Shown here in pieces: positions 1-9,049 of a stretch of DNA of 64,000 nucleotides. The notes under the pieces are model-generated. The model made no database searches and was not told the origin of the DNA. It saw only the letters and a program-made list of their open reading frames with translations. Each line of letters opens with the position of its first letter. The first letter of the stretch is position 1. The DNA comes from Saccharothrix carnea (GTDB taxonomy: Bacteria > Actinomycetota > Actinomycetes > Mycobacteriales > Pseudonocardiaceae): the NCBI RefSeq assembly GCF_003014735.1, contig NZ_PYAX01000013.1, forward strand, positions 124,001 to 188,000, written 5' to 3'. The translations under genes were made by a program, and so were the position numbers.

Positions 1-1
1 C

Positions 2-34
2 GCCCTCGTCGCGCACCAGGTGGGCACGTGGTGA
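2..34 (+). CDS. 3' end of an upstream gene, possibly a LuxR-type response regulator (partial)
   Basis: The second frame reads ALVAHQVGTW and stops at TGA 32-34. It overlaps the GTG start of the histidine kinase by a few bases, which implies translational coupling. In DesK/NarL-type actinobacterial pairs the gene in this position is normally the response regulator, and this tail is compatible with the end of a LuxR-type HTH. Only ten residues are visible, so the identity rests on context. Confidence 0.35.
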   Translation, partial: ALVAHQVGTW

Positions 35-1146
35 TCTTCCTGGAGTTCCTGGCCGTCGTGGTGCCCGCCGCGATGGTCCTGCTGGCCGACCACGTCCCGT
101 ACGCGTGGTCGATCCCGACTGCGCTGGCTGCGTGCGTGCTGCTGCCGGTGCGCCGTTGGCGGCCCTCGATCGCCGCGCTGCTGTGCCTGCCGGGCCTGGT
201 CGGTGGGCTGGGCTGGCCACCGACCGTCGTCGCGCTGTACCGGGTGGGCCGCAAGTCCACCGTGCCGGTGATGATCGCGTGGGTCGGGCTGGCGACCGCG
301 CTGCCGTCCACCCTGGTGGTCGTCAGCCAGGGCCTGGCGCCGGGTGCGGCACTGCTGACGTTCGCGTTCAGCCTGTTCATGGCCGGTGCGCCCACCGCAC
401 TCGGCGCTTTGATCACGACGAGACGCGAACTGACCGCGAGCCTCGCCGAGGCGTCCCGGGCGAGGACGGCCGAGGTGGAGGCCCGCGAGGACGGTGCGCG
501 TGCGGCGGAACGTGCCCGAATCGCCCGTGAGATCCACGACGCCGTGGGGCATCACGCCACCCTCATCGCCGTGGAGTCGGCAGCGCTGGCCGCCACCACC
601 GAGGACGCCAAGACCCGCGACACGGCACTGCGCCTGCGTGCGTTGGCCAAGGAAGCCCTCGCCGAGATGCGCGCGGCCCTCGGCCTCCTCAACACCGAGC
701 CGACCCCGGGCTTCGAAGGCCTCCCGTCCCTGGTCGACCGAGCCAGATCAGCCGGCCTGACCGTGCACTACGAAGACCGAAGCGGAACCCCACCACCACC
801 CGCCACCGGCCGAGCCGCGTACCGAGTGGTTCAAGAAGCCCTGACCAACGCCACCAAACACGCCCCCAACTCCACCGTCCACGTGCGACTGTCAAAACAG
901 GACGAAAACCTGCGCGTGACCATCGTCAACGACCGACCCACCACCACACCACCGCCACCCGACCAAGGCGGCCACGGCCTCCACGGCCTGAGGGAACGCG
1001 TAGCCCAAGCCGGCGGCACCCTGACAACAACCGCCCACCCAGACGGCGGCTTCACCGTCGACGCGACCCTGCCGACGGGTCCGTCGAAAGTTGACACAGA
1101 TGACTCGACTTTCGGCGGTAGTGCACGAAACCGCGCCAACGCATAG
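28..1146 (+). CDS. DesK/NarX-type sensor histidine kinase
   Basis: Membrane-bound two-component sensor kinase of 372 aa. Residues 1-130 hold several hydrophobic segments, followed by a coiled-coil-like Glu/Arg-rich linker (about 135-165) and the HisKA_3 phosphoacceptor block ERARIAREIHDAVGHH with His170. The C-terminal HATPase domain contains an N-box-like segment (ALTNATKHAP) and a G-box (GHGLHGLRERV). GTG at 28 overlaps the preceding stop; GTG at 31 is an alternative. The signal sensed is unknown. It lies left of the tRNA and so belongs to the chromosome rather than the island. A strong hairpin follows it. Confidence 0.88.
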   Translation: MVIFLEFLAVVVPAAMVLLADHVPYAWSIPTALAACVLLPVRRWRPSIAALLCLPGLVGGLGWPPTVVALYRVGRKSTVPVMIAWVGLATALPSTLVVVSQGLAPGAALLTFAFSLFMAGAPTALGALITTRRELTASLAEASRARTAEVEAREDGARAAERARIAREIHDAVGHHATLIAVESAALAATTEDAKTRDTALRLRALAKEALAEMRAALGLLNTEPTPGFEGLPSLVDRARSAGLTVHYEDRSGTPPPPATGRAAYRVVQEALTNATKHAPNSTVHVRLSKQDENLRVTIVNDRPTTTPPPPDQGGHGLHGLRERVAQAGGTLTTTAHPDGGFTVDATLPTGPSKVDTDDSTFGGSARNRANA

Positions 1147-1193
1147 TTACCCCAAGGCCCGACCCGGGGGGATCCGGTCGCGACCGAGGGGAC

Positions 1194-1220
1194 CAGGGGC
1201 CCGCCACCCGCGGGCCCCTG
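1194..1220 (+). terminator. Hairpin terminator after the histidine kinase
   Basis: Perfect 11-bp arms CAGGGGCCCGC / GCGGGCCCCTG separated by a 5-nt loop, 48 nt after the kinase stop. There is no T-run, as is common for actinomycete terminators. Confidence 0.7.
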
Positions 1221-1324
1221 CCATCTCCGCAGGTAGACGTCGTGATCGCGCAACCTAGGGGGCCGTGTCGGGGGCCTGTTGCGAGTGCGCTAAGCTATCC
1301 GCGCACCCCACAACGGGATGCGGC

Positions 1325-1401
<77 letters not shown>

Positions 1402-1404
1402 CCA

Positions 1405-1446
1405 AGAGGGTCTTCGCAGGTCAGACACTGCGAGGACCCTCTTTTT
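1405..1446 (+). terminator. Intrinsic terminator after tRNA-Pro
   Basis: Near-perfect stem (AGAGGGTCTTCGCAG pairing with CTGCGAGGACCCTCT) followed by TTTTT. It lies outside the att core, so the terminator now serving the tRNA came with the island; the original one appears displaced to 40304-40347. Confidence 0.85.
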
Positions 1447-1515
1447 GTGATCTTGGTTGGTTCTTCGAGGTCGAGCACGCCGCTCAGCGACACCTTGACT
1501 CGGAGGACTTCCGCG

Positions 1516-2475
1516 ATGCCTCTGCTGGACCTGACCAAGATCACCACCGGCCTGTCGAAGACCTGGGCCGGCTACCTCCGCGACTGGGACCGGACCCTGC
1601 GTTCCGCCGGTCACCCGGAGACGACCCGCTACAACTACCTCCTCGCCGCCGCCCAGTTCGCCCGCTACCTGGCCGAGTACTCGCCGGACCCGGACGCCGA
1701 CGACGCGGCCGACGACCCGTGCGAGGTGACCAAAGCCCACGTCGAAGCGTTCCAGGCGTGGATGATCGAGACCCGTTCCGGTGCGACCGCGCTGAACAAG
1801 CACAAAGTTTTGCAGCAGTTCTTCAAGTGGCTGATGCTCGACGAAGAGGGCATCGACCGCTCACCGATGGAACGGGTGAAGCAACCCCAGGTCCGGAAGA
1901 AGCTGATCCCGGTCATCCGTGACGACGACACGAAGCGGGTGTTGGACACCTGCAAGGGCAAGGATTTCGTCCAACTGCGCGACGAGGCGATCATCCGGCT
2001 CTACTACAACACCGGTGCCCGCCTGTCCGAGGTCGGCAACCTGACCCTCGCCGACCTGGACATGGACACCGACTCGGTCCACTATCACGGGAAGGGCAAC
2101 AAAGACCGCCGTGTCCGCTTCGGCCCGAAAACCGCACGCGCTCTGAGCCGCTACCTCCGCGCCCGCGCCAAGCGCAAAGGGGCCGACCTGCCGGACCTGT
2201 GGCTGGCCGAACGCGGCCTCCGCCGCTTCGCCCCGAACGGCATCAAGATCATGCTCAAGCGCCGCGGCCAGGCCGCCGGTCTGACCGGCGTCCACGCCCA
2301 CCGGTGGCGGCACAACTTCGCCCACGAATGGAAGAGGGCGGGCGGCGACACCGGCGACCTGATGCTGCTGCTCGGCTGGACTTCCGAGGACATGCCCCGT
2401 CATTACGGTGCCAGCGCGGCGGCCGAACGGGCCCAGGAGACCCAACTTCGGATGGGGATCGGTGAACATGTCTGA
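1516..2475 (+). CDS. Site-specific tyrosine recombinase (integrase)
   Basis: 319 aa. The ATG at 1516 is preceded by GGAGGA at 1502-1507; an in-frame GTG at 1447 would start inside the terminator T-run and is unlikely. The N-terminal half resembles a SAM-like core-binding domain. The C-terminal catalytic domain shows the family residues: Arg in NTGARLSEVGNL, Lys in the GKGNKDRRVRF hairpin, the H-x-x-R box HAHRWRHNF, and Tyr in MPRHYGAS. Position 115 bp inside attL makes it the enzyme expected to integrate and excise the island at tRNA-Pro. No excisionase is recognised next to it. Its stop overlaps the next gene's start. Confidence 0.9.
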   Translation: MPLLDLTKITTGLSKTWAGYLRDWDRTLRSAGHPETTRYNYLLAAAQFARYLAEYSPDPDADDAADDPCEVTKAHVEAFQAWMIETRSGATALNKHKVLQQFFKWLMLDEEGIDRSPMERVKQPQVRKKLIPVIRDDDTKRVLDTCKGKDFVQLRDEAIIRLYYNTGARLSEVGNLTLADLDMDTDSVHYHGKGNKDRRVRFGPKTARALSRYLRARAKRKGADLPDLWLAERGLRRFAPNGIKIMLKRRGQAAGLTGVHAHRWRHNFAHEWKRAGGDTGDLMLLLGWTSEDMPRHYGASAAAERAQETQLRMGIGEHV

Positions 2476-3136
2476 CCAGACTCCTGTGGTTCGGGTGGTC
2501 GTGGTGATCATGGGCACCGTGGTGGGCCTGACCTTCTTGTTCGGCTTCGGCAATGTGCTGAACCTGGCTCTTCGACTCGGGGTGCCGGTGTGGGTGGCTC
2601 CGTTGGTGGCGCCTGCGGTCGACCTGTCGGTGCTCGGGTTGCTGCTCGGTATCCGCCAGTTGGTGCTCGTCGGCGCGACGGTCGCCCAGTTGCGGCCCGC
2701 TCGGCGACTGCTGACATTCGCGAGCCTGGTCACGCTTGCCCTGAACGTCGCCGACCCGCTCCTGGCCGGTCAGTACGGGAAGGCAGCGTTCGACGCCGTC
2801 GGGCCGTTGCTCCTGATCGGCTGGGCGGAAGTCGGCCCCGGACTCCTTCAGGCGATGAGCGCGACCTGCGGCGCGCCGGCAGTGCAGTCGCGGGACGGCA
2901 TCACCGACTCGCCCGTGGACGAACCGCCGGCTCCACGCGAATCCGTCGACCCTGTCGACGACGGCCTGCTGGAGCGAGCCCGACAGGAAGACGTCCGCCA
3001 CTGGGAGCGGCATCGACGTCCGATCTCGGCCGAGACGTTGCGCAAGCGCCTCGGTGTCGGGGCCGCTCGTTCGCGTCTGCTCGTGTCCGTCATCCGGTCG
3101 GAGCGGGTCGGGACAAGCCTGCTGCACTCCGGCTGA
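2468..3136 (+). CDS. DUF2637-type membrane protein with C-terminal helical/HTH-like region
   Basis: 222 aa. The ATG at 2468 overlaps the integrase stop by 8 bp, implying coupled translation. Residues 1-135 contain about four hydrophobic segments (for example VVVVIMGTVVGLTFLFGF and LVAPAVDLSVLGLLLGI), the pattern of the DUF2637 proteins common in actinomycete plasmids and integrative elements, where they resemble Spd spread proteins. The C-terminus (RPISAETLRKRLGVGAARSR) looks like a winged or HTH segment. A close paralog truncated by an IS lies at 6470-6983. Role in transfer or maintenance is inferred from context. Confidence 0.65.
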   Translation: MSDQTPVVRVVVVIMGTVVGLTFLFGFGNVLNLALRLGVPVWVAPLVAPAVDLSVLGLLLGIRQLVLVGATVAQLRPARRLLTFASLVTLALNVADPLLAGQYGKAAFDAVGPLLLIGWAEVGPGLLQAMSATCGAPAVQSRDGITDSPVDEPPAPRESVDPVDDGLLERARQEDVRHWERHRRPISAETLRKRLGVGAARSRLLVSVIRSERVGTSLLHSG

Positions 3137-3238
3137 CCCGTCGCTGCTCGTCGTCGAGTAGTGTCGCCAGTTCGTCGCGACACGCCGTGCGGTTGATTCC
3201 AGTGCGGCGAATACTGGATTTGGTGTAGATTCTGCGCC

Positions 3239-4030
3239 GTGAGGGAACAGCGGGAAGTGATCTCCGAGCTGGGTGAGGCCGGGGTTCTGGCTGGTGTGCG
3301 GTGGGCGTACGTGTCCGCGACCACGCGGTCGTTGGAGCAGTACTCCGAGGCCGACGGCCATGACGCGGCGTGGCTGGGCAACACGAGGTACACGCTGTTC
3401 CGCGACCGCCTGGACCGCGTGTTCGCCTGCGAGCGGTACGCGGTGCACTCGGGGAACGACGACGCGGACCTGGACGTGCTGTACGACCAGTTGTCCGGGC
3501 GGGACATCGCCTCGATGCCCCGCCTGGACTCCGGTCTGGTCCGCCGCGCGGACCTGAACGGCAGTCCCGGCTGGGCGCACGGTGACCGGCGGTTCCTGCT
3601 CGCCTCCTGCGACTACGGCAAGCTCGACAACCTGCCGTGGCCGCGCAAGAGCCCGACGAAGCAGCGGGTGGCCGGCCAGCGCAACCCCGAGCCGCCGCAG
3701 CCGTCGCTGTTCGACGACGACGAGATCGGCGGACTCGAAGCCCTGCTGACGGCCCAGCACGATCTGGACCTCGCGACCTACGTCGTCGGGCACACCTTGG
3801 ACCCGTTGAGCCAGCAGATGGAGATCGTCCTGGGCCGGCCTCGGTTGAACACCGGCGGCGGTCAGGCGTGGTACTGGTACCAGGACCTGCTGGTCGTCCC
3901 GCCCGCGACCGGTGGACGTCGCATCGACGGCACGCCGTTGCCGACCGGCCCGACCACCACACCTGACGCACCTGTCCGGCTGCGCCCCGCCGAGGAACGA
4001 CGCAACGACCGCCGTCGTGGTCAGCGGTGA
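3239..4030 (+). CDS. Conserved hypothetical protein paired with an HTH-ImmA protein
   Basis: 263 aa with GTG start. It is soluble, without signal peptide, membrane segment or recognised catalytic motif. The N-terminal half is rich in aromatic and charged residues (LEQYSEADGHDAAWLGNTRY; GDRRFLLASCDYG); the C-terminus is basic. Its stop overlaps the GTG of the next gene (GTGA at 4027-4030), so the two are co-translated. This small protein plus XRE-ImmA metallopeptidase arrangement resembles toxin-antitoxin or stress-release modules, but I do not recognise the fold. Confidence 0.6.
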   Translation: MREQREVISELGEAGVLAGVRWAYVSATTRSLEQYSEADGHDAAWLGNTRYTLFRDRLDRVFACERYAVHSGNDDADLDVLYDQLSGRDIASMPRLDSGLVRRADLNGSPGWAHGDRRFLLASCDYGKLDNLPWPRKSPTKQRVAGQRNPEPPQPSLFDDDEIGGLEALLTAQHDLDLATYVVGHTLDPLSQQMEIVLGRPRLNTGGGQAWYWYQDLLVVPPATGGRRIDGTPLPTGPTTTPDAPVRLRPAEERRNDRRRGQR

Positions 4031-5253
4031 GCTCTCGCACCCCCACCGCTGACCGGGCGGCGGAGGTCGCCGCGTTCTTCGACGGTGCCCGCCTGACCAT
4101 GGCCAGGCACCTGGCCGGCCTGCGCAAGAGCGACCTCGCCGCCCTGATCGACAAAAGCCCCACCGCGGTGAGCGGGTGGGAATCGGGAGCCAAGAGGCCC
4201 ACGGCCGCCACGGTGGCGCAGCTGGCGTTGAGCCTGGCGGTGGAGCCGGGCTTCTTCGCGATCCGCCCGGACGACGTCGCCGCGGTGAGCACCACCCCGC
4301 ACTTCCGCTCGCTGCGCTCCACCAGCCAATTGGCCCGCGACCAGGCCTACGCCTACGGGCAGTTGGCCGTGGACATCGCGGCCAGTTTGGAGCGGCACGT
4401 CGAGTTCCCGGAACCCGACGTCCCGTGCCTCCCCGTCGCGGTGGACGACCGCGACGGGGACGGACCCGAGCGCGCCGCGCGGCTCGTCCGCGAGCAGTGG
4501 GGGATCGGGGAAGGCCCCGCCGGGCACCTGATTCGGCTGCTGGAGAACCACGGGGTGCTCGTCGTGTTCAGCCCGCCCCAGGCGGCATCGGTCGACGCCT
4601 ACTCGTTCGACAGCCGGCTGCGCCCGGTGGTGATACTGAATCCGATCAAGCGCGACTACTACCGCCAGCGCTTCGATGTGGCGCACGAGCTGGGACACCT
4701 GGTCATGCACAGCGACGCCGAACCCGGTGGCCGGACCGTCGAGGACCAGGCCCACCGCTTCGCCGCGGAGTTGCTCATGCCCGCCGACCAGATCCGCGAC
4801 CTGCTTCCCTCCGCCATGGGCGGCAACGCCTGGCGGACACTGGCCCGGCTCAAGGAGCAATGGGGCGTGAGCATCCAAGCCCTGCTCTACCGGGCCCGGT
4901 GGCTGGGCCGGCTCAGCGACGTGTCGTACCGCAACGCGATGACCACCATCTCGACACGCGGCTGGCGACGCGACGAACCCGGGCTGATCACCGCCATCGA
5001 ACAACCGTCCCTCATGCCACGCGCGGTCGAACTCCTCGTGCAGGAAGGCATCGACGAAGCGGTCCTGATCGAGCAGTGCCGCGTGCCACCGGACCTGTTC
5101 CACGTCGTCACCTCCCGCACCCCGGAGAGCGGCGTGCCCCAGGTGGTGCCGACGACGCAGCGAGCCGGAGGACGAGTGGTCTCGCTGTTGGAACGTCGAC
5201 CACATGCCAGCTCGAGCCAACCTGGCGAGCCGCATGCACGCGATCACAACTAG
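4027..5253 (+). CDS. XRE-family HTH regulator fused to an ImmA/IrrE-type metallopeptidase
   Basis: 408 aa. Residues about 22-75 form an XRE helix-turn-helix (LRKSDLAALIDKSPTAVSGWESG). Residues about 165-290 form an ImmA/IrrE (COG2856) domain with the zinc motif HELGHLVMH (His220-Glu221, His224) and the downstream AHRFAAELLMPADQI typical of the family. Relatives cleave repressors in mobile elements (ImmA of ICEBs1) or in the Deinococcus DNA-damage response (IrrE/PprI). In an integrated element it could derepress excision, or act with its overlapping upstream partner as a toxin-antitoxin-like module. The C-terminal 110 residues are unassigned. Confidence 0.78.
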   Translation: MSSRTPTADRAAEVAAFFDGARLTMARHLAGLRKSDLAALIDKSPTAVSGWESGAKRPTAATVAQLALSLAVEPGFFAIRPDDVAAVSTTPHFRSLRSTSQLARDQAYAYGQLAVDIAASLERHVEFPEPDVPCLPVAVDDRDGDGPERAARLVREQWGIGEGPAGHLIRLLENHGVLVVFSPPQAASVDAYSFDSRLRPVVILNPIKRDYYRQRFDVAHELGHLVMHSDAEPGGRTVEDQAHRFAAELLMPADQIRDLLPSAMGGNAWRTLARLKEQWGVSIQALLYRARWLGRLSDVSYRNAMTTISTRGWRRDEPGLITAIEQPSLMPRAVELLVQEGIDEAVLIEQCRVPPDLFHVVTSRTPESGVPQVVPTTQRAGGRVVSLLERRPHASSSQPGEPHARDHN

Positions 5254-5382
5254 GCATCCGGCCTGCCCGGCGGATGCTCCTGTCCAGGGCAGACCTGCTC
5301 CTGTGCCTCATGGCCGAGATGCAGCCCGCCCATAGCGCAGGACGGCTTCCACTCTTTGCATGGTCGAATGTGATGTGAGTCA

Positions 5383-6283
5383 CACTTCCTGTGGTCCGAA
5401 GGCGAGGGATGGGCTGCGGCTCGACACATACGAGGTGGTTACCTTCGGGACCAATTCCGAGTGACCGTTTCCAAGCTGATGAGGTTGGGTGAGTCGGCGG
5501 CTGGAAATGCGGATCATGGACCAGCGGACCATGGCCTCGTAATGGTGGCGCAGTCGTTCGTAGTCGCGGACGCAGTGACGGTGCCCGGTGATCCACGCCA
5601 ACGTGCCCTCTACCACCCACCCTCGTGGCAGCACGGTGAAGTACGGCACCTGCTGGCGTTGGACGATCTCCATCGCCAGGCCGAGAACCCGGCGGGCCCT
5701 CTCGATCAGAGGGCCGGTGTAGCCGCCGTCGGCCCACACCAGCACTGCCCGTTTCCCGGCGGTGGCGCGCATCCGGCGCAGCAGGCTGCGGGCGGCGACC
5801 CGGTCCTGGGCCGAGGCCGGGGTCACCAGCACCGCCACCAGCAGGACCAGGGTGTCCACGACGATGTGACGCTTACGGCCCGCGACCTTCTTCCCACCGT
5901 CCCACCCCCGGGTGGCCCGACCGACGGTGGCGGCCGCGCGCACCGACTGCGAGTCCATCACCGCCGCCGACGGTGCCGCCACCCGACCCTCGGCCAGGCG
6001 GACCCGGTCACGCAACGCGTCGAGCAGCCGCTGGAACGCACCGACCTTCTCCCATAAGGCGGAAGCGCCTGTAGACCGTGGGCCACGGCGGGAAGTCCAC
6101 GGGCAGGGCCCGCCACTTGATCCCGTTGTCGACCACGTACAGGATCGCGTCCACGATCACCCGGCGGCGGTGCTTCTTCTACCGCCCGCTCTTCCCGGCC
6201 AGGCACGCCGGGTCCGGCAGCAGCGGGTCCAGCTCGGCCCACTGGGCGTCGGTGACGTCGGTCGGATACCGGGCCGTCCGCAC
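5383..6283 (-). pseudogene. IS5-family transposase, disrupted
   Basis: The reading frame is broken several times. The N-terminus (RYPTDVTDAQWAELDPLLPD) ends at an in-frame TAG. The next part ([19 protein letters not shown]) continues after it and then shifts frame. The DDE core continues in another frame (VMDSQSVRAAATVGRATRGW; GGKKVAGRKRHIVVDTLVLL; LVWADGGYTGPLI; WVVEGTLAWITGHRHCVRDY). This is the IS5/IS427-like DDE_Tnp_1 architecture. Several lesions make it inactive. Its insertion truncated the DUF2637 paralog on its right; clear terminal inverted repeats were not found. Confidence 0.82.
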
Positions 6284-6469
6284 GCTGGACTGGTGGGACG
6301 CGGCCAGGCGGCAGCAGGGGGTACCCGCGGTGGAACCGCCCGCTGGCATCGGGCACGAGAACAACGGAACTCCTGGCAGAGCGGCGCTTCGACAACGTCC
6401 GATCTACCAGCGGTTCCCCTGTCTGCGCACCAAACGGCCCTCACCTGCTCAAGCGCGGAAACGGCCGCT

Positions 6470-6983
6470 AATCGCCCTTGCGGTGAACGTGGGAGGCCTC
6501 CTCGTCGCGGGCGAATACGGTAAGGCGGCGTTCGACGCGGTCGGGCCGCTGTTGTTGATCGGCTGGTCGGAAGTCGGCCCTGGTCTGCTGCAAGCGATCA
6601 GCACGACCACGAGTTCATCGAGTGTCGTTGGCGATGGTGACGGACAGGGCGGACCCGCCCACGAGGCAGCTGATGACTGTCGAGGAGTGGCGCGCTTTCA
6701 GTTCACGGAGGAGATCGTCATGCAACCGGCAGGTCTGCGGGCTGTTGGCTGGCGTTCCCCGGAAACTCTCCTGGCGCAGGCACGGCAGGAGGACTTGGCT
6801 CATCGGACGGCTCGGCAGAAACCGATCTCGGCAGATGCGCTTCGTGTCCGGCTGGGCATCGGTGCTTCGCAGGCGCGACGGCTTGTGAAGATCATTCGAT
6901 CGGAGTACGAGGGCGGGCGCGTTCCGCCTCTGGGTAACGCCACCCACAACGCAGTAGCGGCTGAGAGTTTTGTAGCGGCTTGA
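6470..6983 (+). pseudogene. 5'-truncated DUF2637-type gene (second copy)
   Basis: The readable part begins around AVNVGGLLVAGEYGKAAFD and continues GPLLLIGWSEVGPGLLQA, nearly identical to residues 90-135 of the intact DUF2637 protein. The C-terminal HTH-like part (KPISADALRVRLGIGASQAR) also matches. The N-terminal membrane segments are replaced by IS5-like sequence. It indicates either duplication or a second element at the same site. Confidence 0.75.
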
Positions 6984-7152
6984 TGGAATTGAGTCCGCGT
7001 GGTGACACCGGTCCTGGCTGGTCCCTGGAGGGACGGCGGGTACGCCGCGCAGCGACCGCGCCTGTCGTGCAGACTCTGTTTCAGCCCTGTCCTCGACGTG
7101 GGCCGGGCAGTCCTGCCGTCAAGCGCCTTGGCGCGCTCGGATGGTCTGGTCG

Positions 7153-8052
7153 TCACTGTGGGATGTGATGGGGCCACCCCGAAGGAGCACCGGTGCTGGC
7201 GCGGACCGTCAACCGTGGCTCCAAGAGGTGAGTCCGCCGCGCACCGGACAAGGCGATGTCCACCGCTGCCTGACCGAGGGTTTCGGGGAGGGCTCCGACC
7301 GAGGTGATGGCCACTGGTGCGCGGGAGGCCGTTTCGTCGGAGCACAGAGCCATCACCGACACGTCCCGCGGTACACGGAGATGACGCTGATCCAGCTCGG
7401 AGAGCACCTCGCCGATCGGCAGCTCGTCTGCGACGACCAGTGCGCTGGGGTGGGTTTCCACCGGATTGAGGCCTGGCTGCCAGACCTGTGTCCGCACGGT
7501 GCAGCCCAGGGCTCGGGCGGCGCTGGCGAAGCCCCAGAAGAAGTCCTCGAGCGGATCCCGGTGCAGGAGAGCAACGGTGCGGTGTCCGAGATCGGCCAGG
7601 TAGGTGGCGCATTGCGTGCCCGCGGCGGCGCGGTCGACGTCGACCCGGGAGTCTTCGACCGCGCTGTCCGGTGTGCCGACCCGCACCACGGGCACTGACG
7701 AGTGGCCGGGTGCGGTGGCCGGCGAGACGACGATCAGCGAGTCGACTTCTTGGGCGCTCGTCGCATCGGCGGTCGCGCCCAGCAAGAGGTCCACGTCATC
7801 GCGTCGTGCGCGTGTTGATGCGGCTACCAGGAATGAGCCGAGCCACATTGGTCCCACGTCGGCCTGTCCGGGGAGGAGCAGCGCCAGCGTCTTGTTGCGG
7901 GTGAGCCGCCGTGGTTCGTAGCCGAGGACTCGGACGCTGTCTTCGATGCGTTGTCGGGTGTCGGTCGAGATCGAGCGTTTCCCGCTGAGGGCGTAGGACA
8001 CCGTGCTCAGCGAGACACCGGCGTGTCGGGCGACGTCGGCGAGGGTGGTCAT
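7153..8052 (-). CDS. LacI-family transcriptional regulator
   Basis: 299 aa. The N-terminal LacI HTH is clear (TTLADVARHAGVSLSTVSYALSG) with the hinge region after it, followed by a periplasmic-binding-like effector domain. It is about 30-40 residues shorter than typical LacI proteins, mostly in the sugar-binding half. It sits at the left edge of the polysaccharide module and probably represses part of it in response to an oligosaccharide. The CTTAAGCGG-like boxes are candidate targets, though the second LacI protein (12617-13639) is a competing candidate. Confidence 0.88.
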   Translation of the reverse strand: MTTLADVARHAGVSLSTVSYALSGKRSISTDTRQRIEDSVRVLGYEPRRLTRNKTLALLLPGQADVGPMWLGSFLVAASTRARRDDVDLLLGATADATSAQEVDSLIVVSPATAPGHSSVPVVRVGTPDSAVEDSRVDVDRAAAGTQCATYLADLGHRTVALLHRDPLEDFFWGFASAARALGCTVRTQVWQPGLNPVETHPSALVVADELPIGEVLSELDQRHLRVPRDVSVMALCSDETASRAPVAITSVGALPETLGQAAVDIALSGARRTHLLEPRLTVRASTGAPSGWPHHIPQ

Positions 8053-8081
8053 GCTGCTTCACTCCTGCTTTGAAAACGGGT

Positions 8082-8127
8082 GGTCCGTCCCGGTCGCTCC
8101 TGGGCAAGGGCGCGACCGGGACGGACC
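8082..8127. terminator. Hairpin terminator between the LacI gene and the mannanase gene
   Basis: Perfect 16-bp arms GGTCCGTCCCGGTCGC / GCGACCGGGACGGACC with a 14-nt loop. It lies just past the stop of the minus-strand mannanase gene and would insulate the LacI gene from read-through. Confidence 0.8.
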
Positions 8128-8185
8128 GGTGGTGGCGGGACGGCCTCGGGGGAGAGGTGCCGTCGCCGCGCGGGAGGGTGTTGGT

Positions 8186-9049
8186 CTAGATGGGGCGGAC
8201 GTCGACCCAGAAGCGGGTGTCGTTGCTCAGGTTCGCCGAGTTGCTGTCGATCCGGCTCTTGATCCAGTAGATGGCGGTCTTGTAGCCGTTGATGTCGCTG
8301 GTGTTGGGGTTGTTCAGGCCCGACTCACCGTTGCGGTGGCCGGCGAACCAGGTGTTGAGGCCGTAGCCGCTCTGGCTCTGGTGCAGGCAGGAGATGTCGG
8401 CGGAGAGGTTGCTGTTGAGCACCGCGCCGTTGTTCCACTGGCTGACCGACTGGCCGCTGAACCGGCTGCACTTGGAGCGCAGCATCAGCCAGTTCTGCTT
8501 GAAGATGCCGAAGTTGGCGGCGTCGTAGGTCTTGTTGTCGCCGTAGGCGTAGTTGGTGGACATGTTCTCGGTCTCCAACATGGCCACGGCGAGGTCGAGG
8601 CTGTTGCCGCCGGCGTTGCGGATCTGCTGCTTGCGGTAACCCAGGCCGCTGACGCTGTAGGAGCCGCAGCTCATGCCCGACGGGCAGGCCGTCGAGCCCC
8701 CACCGCCTCCGCTTCCGCCGTCGGCCGCGCCGCCCCGCACGACGCAGGAGCGGCTGTTCTCCCAGCCCCACCCGTCGCCGTCGGGATCGGAGGAGCTGCC
8801 GTTGGCGCAGTACGGGTAGCCGTTGGGAGCGTTGCCGCCGCTGCCCGAGCCGGTGTCGGCCGCGCCGCCGCGCACGACGCACGAGGCACTGTTCTCCCAG
8901 CCCCAGCCGTCCCCGTCCGGGTCGCTGGAGCTGCTGCTGCAATAGGGGTAGCCGTTGGGCGCGTTCTCGGCGACCGCGGGCCCCGCGCCGAGTACGGAGC
9001 CCGCGACCGCCAACAGCAGTCCGAGCACCAACCCGATCGATCTCCTCAT
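8186..9049 (-). CDS. Secreted beta-mannanase, GH134-like, with two CBM10 modules
   Basis: 287 aa. Signal peptide residues 1-27 (cleavage after AVA). Two CBM10-type modules at about 30-62 and 73-106 (GYPYC, DPDGDGWGWENS, SCV) separated by Gly/Ser linkers. The C-terminal 165 residues resemble GH134, a lysozyme-fold endo-beta-1,4-mannanase family. Glu159 (AVAMLETEN) and Asp171 (YAYGDNKTYD) are 12 residues apart, as the catalytic acid and base are in the characterised Streptomyces enzyme (recalled, not checked). The start is the ATG at 9049; an upstream in-frame ATG lacks a signal peptide. It is divergent from the sugar importer, so released manno-oligosaccharides are plausible transport substrates. 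Other lysozyme-like activities are the alternative. Confidence 0.72.
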   Translation of the reverse strand: MRRSIGLVLGLLLAVAGSVLGAGPAVAENAPNGYPYCSSSSSDPDGDGWGWENSASCVVRGGAADTGSGSGGNAPNGYPYCANGSSSDPDGDGWGWENSRSCVVRGGAADGGSGGGGGSTACPSGMSCGSYSVSGLGYRKQQIRNAGGNSLDLAVAMLETENMSTNYAYGDNKTYDAANFGIFKQNWLMLRSKCSRFSGQSVSQWNNGAVLNSNLSADISCLHQSQSGYGLNTWFAGHRNGESGLNNPNTSDINGYKTAIYWIKSRIDSNSANLSNDTRFWVDVRPI

